In this document: piece after piece, positions 38,003 to 42,428 of the stretch | How positions within the stretch are numbered: the first letter of the stretch is position 1 | Layout: each line of letters opens with the position of its first letter | Source of the DNA: Intestinibacillus sp964580155 | GTDB lineage: Bacteria > Bacillota > Clostridia > Oscillospirales > Butyricicoccaceae | DNA length: 42,428 nucleotides | Assembly: GCA_964580155.1 (NCBI GenBank) | Contig: CAZOJP010000013.1 | Span: 1-42,428, forward strand | Direction: 5' to 3' | Notes under the pieces: generated by a model | Database searches by the model: none | Told to the model about the DNA's origin: nothing | What the model saw: only the letters and a program-made list of their open reading frames with translations | Position numbers and translations under genes: made by a program

Positions 38003-38651
38003 CATCATCCTGCTCGGCATCTGCCTTGCGTGCTTTTCCTACGGCTGCTATCGCGGCCTGCTGCGCACGGTGTTCGGCCTTGTGCAGGGGGTGGCGGCGT
38101 TCACCCTCGCGGGCTTCACCGCGCGCGTGTGCGCGCCCTATGCCGCGGAATATATCGTCATGCCGCTCGCGGGCAGGCTGTTCCAGGAAAGGGCGCAGGC
38201 CGCCTTATCCGGCGCGCTCGGCGCGGGCGGCGCAGGCACCTCCGCACTCGGCGGACTGCGCGCCCTGCTCGATGTCGAGCTGGTTTCCGCGGCGGCGCAT
38301 CCGCTGCAGGCCGCGGCGGAGCAGGCCGCGCGCAGCATGGCGCAGAGCCTGTCCTATACCCTGCTGTTTTTCATCCTGATGGCGGTGTTCGGCACGCTGC
38401 TGCACACGCTGTTTCGCACGCTCAAGCTGCTCACCAAAATCGGGCCGATTGACGCGCTCAACCGCGTCGGCGGCGGTCTGCTCGGGCTTGCCGGCGCGCT
38501 GCTGCTGATTTTGCTGATTTTCGCGGTGCTTTCCGCGTTTTCCCCCGCTATTTTTTCCGATCTGGGTGTGCTTTCCCCGGCTGCACGCGAAAAAACCCTG
38601 CTCACCCGTTCCCTCTATGATCTCATCCTTCCCTATCTGCCTGCCGCGTAA
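37932..38651 (+). CDS. CvpA-like membrane protein
   Basis: A 239-residue protein with about four membrane helices. The first helix region DIILLGICLACFSYGCYRGLLRTVFGLVQG matches the CvpA family start, in which a Gly-rich kink follows a short cytosolic end, and the last helices are GGGLLGLAGALLLILLIFAVLS and neighbours. CvpA-type proteins are linked to colicin V production, biofilm and envelope stress in other bacteria. The ATG at 37932 has GAGGGG upstream and lies inside the DUF5711 frame; no other start near its first helix is available, so the 71-base overlap is likely real. It lies 37 bases before clpE. Confidence 0.72.
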   Translation: MTFLSQIRPLLQAETLRRLLTPSDIILLGICLACFSYGCYRGLLRTVFGLVQGVAAFTLAGFTARVCAPYAAEYIVMPLAGRLFQERAQAALSGALGAGGAGTSALGGLRALLDVELVSAAAHPLQAAAEQAARSMAQSLSYTLLFFILMAVFGTLLHTLFRTLKLLTKIGPIDALNRVGGGLLGLAGALLLILLIFAVLSAFSPAIFSDLGVLSPAAREKTLLTRSLYDLILPYLPAA

Positions 38652-38688
38652 CGGCCGGCCCACATTTTCCCCAGTAAAGGAGAACAAC

Positions 38689-41034
38689 ATGCAGATGCCT
38701 ATATGTTCGCGCTGCGGCAAAAATATTGCCGTGGTTTTTATCACCAAAATGGATCAGTCCGGCAAAACCTCGCACGAGGGCATGTGCCTCAAGTGCGCGC
38801 GTGAGCTGGGCATCAAACCCGTCGACACTCTCATGGAACAAATGGGCATTTCCGAAGACGATCTGGAAGCACTCACCGGCGAAATGAGCCAGTTTATCGA
38901 CCTTTCCGCCCGGTCGCAGGACGACCGCGCGGACGAATACGACGACGACGGCGACGAGCCGGAAAATATCGAAGATCTGCCCGGCGGCGACGAGGACGAG
39001 GGCGAGCTTTCCACAACGCGCTCCTTCCCCTTCCTGGAAAACCTGTTCCAAAGCGGCGACAAGGCCGAGGAGCGACCGGCCTCCGCGCAGACCGAGAAAA
39101 AGGACGCCAAAAAGGACAAAAAGCGCAAATTCCTGACCGGCTACTGCGAGGATCTGACCGCGCGGGCGCGTGACGGCCGGCTCGACCGCATCATCGGCCG
39201 CGAACAGGAGACCGAGCGCGTCATCCAGATCCTCAACCGCCGCCAGAAGAACAACCCCTGTCTGATCGGCGAGCCCGGCGTGGGCAAGACCGCGGTCGCG
39301 GAGGGGCTTGCGCTGCGCATCGCCAAGGGCGAGGTGCCCTACAAGCTGCAAAACAAGGAGGTGCACCTGCTCGATCTGACCGCGCTCGTCGCGGGCACGC
39401 AGTTTCGCGGCCAATTCGAAAGCCGCATGAAGGGTCTGCTCGAGGAAGTCAAGCGGCTGGGCAACATCATTCTTGTCATTGACGAGATGCACAACATCGT
39501 GGGCGCGGGCGATTCCGAAGGCTCGATGAACGCCGCGAACATCCTCAAGCCTGCGCTGTCGCGCGGCGAAATTCAGGTCATCGGCGCGACCACCTTTGCC
39601 GAATACCGCAAGTATATCGAAAAAGACGCGGCGCTTGAGCGCCGCTTTCAGCCCGTCACCGTCGCCGAGCCCTCCGTTGCGGACACCGCGGAAATTCTGC
39701 GCGGCGTGCGCTCCTACTACGAAATGTTCCACGGTGTGCAGATTTCCGATGAAATTTGCGCCCAGGCCGCGACGATGTCCGAGCGTTATATCACCGATCG
39801 ATTCCTGCCCGACAAGGCGATCGACCTCATCGACGAGGCCTGCTCGCGCCTCAACCTCAAAAGTCCGTTTATCAGCGACGCGCCGCGGCTGCAGGCCGAG
39901 CTGGACACCCTGCAAACCGAGCGCGATGAGCTGACCCAGGGCGAGCAGAGCGAGCAGACCTACGAGCGCCTTGCCCTGCTGCAAAGCCAGTCGCTGCAGC
40001 TGCAGGAGCGGCTCGACACCCTGCGCCGCCAGCCTGCCCCCGCGCTGACAACCGAGGATCTCGCCTCGGTCATCGAGCTGTGGACGGGCATTCCGGCCTC
40101 CAAGGTGCGCGAGGTGGAGTTTTCGCGTCTGACGACGCTCGAGGAGCGTCTGCGCGCGCACGTCATCGGGCAGGACGACGCGATCCGCGCCATCGGCGAC
40201 GCGATCCGCCGCTCGCGCGCGGGCATTTCCCCCAAGAAGAAGCCGGTTTCCTTCCTGTTCGTCGGCCCGACCGGCGTGGGCAAGACCGAGCTTGTCAAGG
40301 TGCTCGCCGCCGATCTGTTTGACGCGCCCGAGTCCCTGATCCGCTTTGATATGTCGGAATTCATGGAAAAGCACACGGTTTCCCGTCTCATCGGCTCGCC
40401 TCCGGGCTATGTCGGGTATGACGAAGCCGGTCAGCTCACGGAAAAAATCCGCCGCCGGCCGTATTCTGTCATTCTCTTTGACGAAATTGAAAAGGCGCAT
40501 CCCGATGTGCTCAACATTCTGCTGCAAATTCTCGATGACGGACGCGTCACCGACGCGCACGGCCGCGTGGTCAACTTTGAAAACACGGTTGTTGTCATGA
40601 CCTCAAACGCGGGCTCGGAAAACAAAACGGTCGCCCTCGGCTTTGGCAAAACCGCCACCGAGCAGGGCAAGGATCGCGCCCTCAAGGCACTCGAGGGCAT
40701 GATGCGTCCCGAATTTCTCAACCGCATTGACGAAATCATCGCCTTCAATCAGCTCACCGAGCCGGATTTCACGCGCATTGCGGATATTTTACTCGGCGAG
40801 CTGCGCGACGCACTCGCCGCGCGCGGCATCCGCCTGACCTGGGATGATTCCCTTGTGCAGTATCTCGTGCACAAGTCCTTTTCCACCAAGTACGGCGCGC
40901 GCAATCTGCGCCGTCTCATCGAAAAAGAGGTGGAAAACGCGCTCGCGGCCGAAATCGTCGCGGCCTATGACCGCGCCCTTTCCGGTGCCAACGTCACCGT
41001 ATCAGACGACAAGCTCCGCGTTCAAACCATCTAG
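38689..41034 (+). CDS. clpE: ClpE-type AAA+ unfoldase (Clp ATPase with N-terminal zinc finger)
   Basis: A 781-residue HSP100 protein that unfolds substrates for ClpP. The N-terminal zinc finger has four Cys (CSRC at 6-9, CLKC near 33-36), as in ClpE, instead of the double Clp_N domain of ClpC. A highly acidic linker follows (residues about 80-115, Asp/Glu-rich). The first ATPase domain has GEPGVGKTAVAEG and VIDEMHNIVGAG. A coiled-coil middle segment (QTERDELTQGEQSEQTYERL) comes next, then the second ATPase domain with VGPTGVGKTELVK and LFDEIEKAHPDV. A ClpP-docking hydrophobic loop is expected in this domain but was not located with certainty. ATG at 38689 has AAAGGAG upstream. A strong terminator follows. 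Confidence 0.9.
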   Translation: MQMPICSRCGKNIAVVFITKMDQSGKTSHEGMCLKCARELGIKPVDTLMEQMGISEDDLEALTGEMSQFIDLSARSQDDRADEYDDDGDEPENIEDLPGGDEDEGELSTTRSFPFLENLFQSGDKAEERPASAQTEKKDAKKDKKRKFLTGYCEDLTARARDGRLDRIIGREQETERVIQILNRRQKNNPCLIGEPGVGKTAVAEGLALRIAKGEVPYKLQNKEVHLLDLTALVAGTQFRGQFESRMKGLLEEVKRLGNIILVIDEMHNIVGAGDSEGSMNAANILKPALSRGEIQVIGATTFAEYRKYIEKDAALERRFQPVTVAEPSVADTAEILRGVRSYYEMFHGVQISDEICAQAATMSERYITDRFLPDKAIDLIDEACSRLNLKSPFISDAPRLQAELDTLQTERDELTQGEQSEQTYERLALLQSQSLQLQERLDTLRRQPAPALTTEDLASVIELWTGIPASKVREVEFSRLTTLEERLRAHVIGQDDAIRAIGDAIRRSRAGISPKKKPVSFLFVGPTGVGKTELVKVLAADLFDAPESLIRFDMSEFMEKHTVSRLIGSPPGYVGYDEAGQLTEKIRRRPYSVILFDEIEKAHPDVLNILLQILDDGRVTDAHGRVVNFENTVVVMTSNAGSENKTVALGFGKTATEQGKDRALKALEGMMRPEFLNRIDEIIAFNQLTEPDFTRIADILLGELRDALAARGIRLTWDDSLVQYLVHKSFSTKYGARNLRRLIEKEVENALAAEIVAAYDRALSGANVTVSDDKLRVQTI

Positions 41035-41127
41035 GCACCTCGCCGGTGCACCTCGCCGGTGCGGGCAGTGTCGACTGCGGTCGGGGCACCTCGCCGGTGC
41101 GGGCAGTGTCGACTGCGGTCGGGACGA
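41035..41127 (+). repeat. Tandem GC-rich repeat array downstream of clpE (copies C and D)
   Basis: A 13-base head GCACCTCGCCGGT occurs three times (41035, 41048, 41086). The second and third are followed by an identical 25-base body, giving an exact 38-base tandem repeat (41048-41085, 41086-41123). The last copy plus ACGA matches copy A at 33134-33175 in 36 of 42 positions. Each head can fold as GCACC/GGTGC. Confidence 0.92.
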
Positions 41128-41154
41128 GGGTGTTTCGGCATCATTGATGGCAGC

Positions 41155-41190
41155 AAAAAGCCGTAGGATTTCAAATCCTACGGCTTTTTT
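41155..41190. terminator. Bidirectional terminator between clpE and the DtxR-family gene
   Basis: Seventeen-base perfect arms (41155-41171, 41173-41189) that begin with five A and end with six T, so it can stop both the rightward and the leftward genes that converge on it. Confidence 0.93.
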
Positions 41191-41230
41191 CCGAAGCGAT
41201 CTCCGATGGGCGCAAAGCGTCCTTTTTTCT

Positions 41231-41614
41231 TTATTCCGCCGCCCTGCGCGCGTGCGCGGCCGCGTGCGCCACAATCTTTTCAAAGCTCTCGTCGCTGAGG
41301 TCATGCTCGATTTTGCACGCGTCTGCCGCCGCCACCTCGGGTGTCACGCCCAGCCGAATCAGAAATTCGGTCAGCAGCCGGTGACGGTTGTAAATGCGCT
41401 GCGCAATTTCCAGCCCGGGCGGCAGCAGGGTGAGATACCCCTCCGCGTCCATCTCGACATATCCGTTTTCGCGGAGGTTTTTCATGGCCACGCTGACGCT
41501 GGGCTTGGAAAGCTCCTTCTCCCGCACGATGTCGATGGAACGCACCTGCCCCTGCCGCTCCTGCAGCACCAAAATCGCCTCCAAATAGTCCTCAGCGGAT
41601 TCGTGAATTTTCAT
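41231..41614 (-). CDS. DtxR/MntR-family metal-dependent repressor
   Basis: A 127-residue metal-sensing repressor. The N-terminal winged helix has SAEDYLEAILVLQERQG, the recognition helix in KELSKPSVSVAMKNLRENGYVEM, and a C-terminal dimerisation/metal domain with RHRLLTEFLIRLGV and IEHDLSDESFEKI; the His/Glu/Asp residues of these helices are the usual metal ligands. It lacks the SH3-like third domain, as in MntR. ATG at 41614 has AAGGAG upstream. It is divergent from feoAAB, and a GTTAGGT-type palindrome lies between. Iron control of feo is the expected role; manganese sensing is the main alternative. Confidence 0.9.
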   Translation of the reverse strand: MKIHESAEDYLEAILVLQERQGQVRSIDIVREKELSKPSVSVAMKNLRENGYVEMDAEGYLTLLPPGLEIAQRIYNRHRLLTEFLIRLGVTPEVAAADACKIEHDLSDESFEKIVAHAAAHARRAAE

Positions 41615-41648
41615 AAAAATCTCCTTCCAATTCCGTCTGATTAAAACA

Positions 41649-41677
41649 ATGTTAACACAAACTAACTAAAATTGCAA
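41649..41677 (-). promoter_or_regulatory. Promoter of the DtxR-family gene
   Basis: Minus-strand TTGCAA (41672-41677), 17-bp spacer, TAACAT (41649-41654), about 35 bases before the ATG. The spacer contains TTAGTTAG, resembling half of a metal box, so autoregulation is possible. Confidence 0.6.
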
Positions 41678-41694
41678 GGATGTCTCAAAAGCAC

Positions 41695-41723
41695 TTGACA
41701 AAGACGGTTAGACGCGGTAAACT
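41695..41723 (+). promoter_or_regulatory. Promoter of the feo operon
   Basis: TTGACA (41695-41700), 17-bp spacer, TAAACT (41718-41723), followed about 18 bases later by the metal-box palindrome. Confidence 0.78.
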
Positions 41724-41740
41724 CAAGATCGCAGAGATAG

Positions 41741-41756
41741 GTTAGGTTCACCTAAC
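41741..41756. promoter_or_regulatory. DtxR-type metal box before feoA
   Basis: GTTAGGT-TC-ACCTAAC: seven-base perfect arms around two bases. It closely resembles the iron-box pattern TTAGGTTA..TAACCTAA of DtxR/IdeR regulators. It lies between the transcription start region and feoA, and a DtxR-family gene is adjacent. Confidence 0.78.
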
Positions 41757-41808
41757 TTTCCCGTATACAGGAAAACCTGATCTCAATTGTTGATAGGGGA
41801 GGAGACCT

Positions 41809-42021
41809 ATGATGCCCTTGACGATGGCAAAAACGGGAGAGACCGTGACCATTCGGCGCATCTCCGGCAGGGACGATGTGCGGCAGCATCTGGCGGAGCT
41901 GGGGTTCGTGGTGGACGGCACGGTGACGGTGGTCAGCGAGCTTGCCGGAAACCTCATTTTACAGGTAAAAGACAGCCGGGTCGCGCTGGACAGAACCATG
42001 GCGAACCGGATTATGATTTGA
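41809..42021 (+). CDS. feoA: Ferrous iron transport protein A (first FeoA)
   Basis: A 70-residue SH3-like protein that helps or regulates the FeoB iron pump. The sequence TVTIRRISGRDDVRQHLAELGFVVDGTVTVV, followed by SELAGNLILQVKDSRVALDRTMANRI, is the FeoA pattern with the conserved Leu-Gly and the final DRxxAxxI. ATG-ATG at 41809 has GGGAGGAG upstream. It is the first of two tandem feoA genes, separated by 12 bases, as in many Clostridia. The feo promoter and metal box lie directly upstream. Confidence 0.93.
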   Translation: MMPLTMAKTGETVTIRRISGRDDVRQHLAELGFVVDGTVTVVSELAGNLILQVKDSRVALDRTMANRIMI

Positions 42022-42033
42022 GGAGGAATGACA

Positions 42034-42255
42034 GTGAAAACACTGAAGGATATTAAGGTGGGCGATACCGCCACAGTGGTCAAGCTGCACGGCGAGGGCG
42101 CGGTGAAGCGCCGTATCATGGACATGGGCATCACCAAGGGTGTGGCGGTGCACGTGCGCAAGGTTGCGCCGCTCGGCGACCCCATGGAGCTCAACGTGCG
42201 CGGCTACGAGCTGAGCATCCGCAAGGCAGACGCGGAAATGATCGAGGTGCAGTAA
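42034..42255 (+). CDS. feoA: Ferrous iron transport protein A (second FeoA)
   Basis: A second FeoA domain protein of 73 residues. VGDTATVVKLHGEGAVKRRIMDMGITKGVAV, followed by APLGDPMELNVRGYELSIRKADAEMIEV, is a textbook FeoA sequence. GTG at 42034 is preferred over the ATG at 42028, because AGGAGG is seven bases before GTG but almost touches the ATG, and because family members begin MKTLKD. It differs greatly from the first FeoA, so the pair is old rather than a recent duplication. FeoB follows after 84 bases. Confidence 0.92.
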   Translation: MKTLKDIKVGDTATVVKLHGEGAVKRRIMDMGITKGVAVHVRKVAPLGDPMELNVRGYELSIRKADAEMIEVQ

Positions 42256-42273
42256 GCGGTTCGGTTTGGCAAT

Positions 42274-42294
42274 GCGGCTTCGGCCGCCCTTTTT
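42274..42294 (+). terminator. Small UUCG hairpin with T-run between feoA and feoB (possible attenuator)
   Basis: Stem GCGGC/GCCGC closed by a TTCG tetraloop (42274-42287) and followed by CCTTTTT. It is short but has terminator form. Partial termination here would give more FeoA than FeoB message. Confidence 0.6.
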
Positions 42295-42300
42295 CACAGC

Positions 42301-42324
42301 AAAAGTTAGTCTTAGTTGACTTTT
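42301..42324. promoter_or_regulatory. Imperfect inverted repeat before feoB (possible second metal box)
   Basis: AAAAGT and ACTTTT ends flank GTTAG and TTAGTTG elements that resemble the metal box at 41741. It lies 16 bases upstream of the feoB start. Similarity is partial, so this is tentative. Confidence 0.35.
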
Positions 42325-42339
42325 CGAGAGGAGATCACG

Positions 42340-42428
42340 ATGGATATCAAAATCGCCCTTGCCGGCAACCCGAACTGCGGTAAAACCACCTTATTCAACG
42401 ATCTGACCGGCTCCAACCAATATGTGGG
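42340..42428 (+). CDS. feoB: Ferrous iron transport protein B, N-terminal fragment (runs off the window)
   Basis: Only the first 29 codons are present. They read MDIKIALAGNPNCGKTTLFNDLTG, with GNPNCGKTTLFN as the G1 motif of the FeoB G domain, which precedes its iron-transport membrane domain. The ATG at 42340 has GAGAGGAG eight or so bases upstream. It is the third gene of the feo operon after the two feoA genes. The identity is firm from the G1 block and the context, but everything after residue 29 lies outside. Confidence 0.93.
   Translation, partial: MDIKIALAGNPNCGKTTLFNDLTGSNQYV

Noticed and set aside
41035..41127. CRISPR array.
   Set aside because: Repeats are directly adjacent with no unique spacers and no cas genes are near.
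41787..42056. Alternative 89-codon open frame overlapping the first feoA.
   Set aside because: Wrong frame; the FeoA domain is in the frame starting at 41809 with a good ribosome site.

Overview
The window is a GC-rich, densely coding stretch of chromosome from a low-oxygen Firmicute, most likely a gut Clostridia member of the Oscillospirales type. Several features point this way: pyruvate phosphate dikinase, a TRAP-linked hexonate cluster, a DUF4914 protein, the ecfA1-ecfA2-ecfT-truA order, ClpE, feoA-feoA-feoB, AGGAGG-type ribosome sites and TTGACA/TATAAT promoters. High GC creates very long shadow frames, which are left out. No rRNA, tRNA or CRISPR array was recognised, and no gene-free stretch exceeds about 300 bases.

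Layout. 1-1740: 3' part of ppdK. 1886-9846: a sugar-acid (hexonate) module with two divergent arms around a GntR/FCD regulator. The leftward arm encodes a zinc alcohol dehydrogenase of the L-galactonate/L-gulonate 5-dehydrogenase type and a DctP-DctQ-DctM TRAP importer. The rightward arm encodes tagaturonate reductase (uxaB) and altronate dehydratase (uxaA). Near-identical palindromes lie at both catabolic promoters. The expected flow is hexonate import, oxidation to a keto-uronate, reduction to altronate and dehydration to 2-keto-3-deoxygluconate. 9929-11803: a DUF4914 PEPCK-like P-loop protein.

12019-20461: a compact leftward cassette of phage virion genes: a small protein in the TerS position, TerL, a small membrane protein, portal, scaffold, major capsid with an extra surface-type domain, an adaptor-like protein, a large podovirus-like neck or stabilisation protein, two small membrane proteins and a Gly/Ala-rich protein. 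It has its own promoter with a palindrome in the spacer. No integrase, replication, lysin, tail-tube or tape-measure gene and no attachment repeat is visible. It is the most unusual part of the window: a domesticated, satellite-like or decayed short-tailed particle module.

20630-25047: YbjN-like protein, flavin reductase, FtsK/SpoIIIE translocase and UppP. 25242-26953: HAD phosphatase and a zinc-ribbon membrane protein. 27012-28893: a YtrA-type regulator with an ABC transporter. 29182-33156: a YgiQ radical SAM protein, a GGDEF protein and an RNA-methyltransferase-like protein. 33310-36629: ECF transporter energising module and truA. 36698-41034: DUF5711 protein, CvpA-like protein and ClpE. 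41231-42428: a DtxR-family regulator divergent from feoA-feoA-feoB, with a metal-box-like palindrome downstream of the feo promoter; feoB runs off the end. A GC-rich dispersed repeat family occurs at 33134-33242 and 41035-41127.
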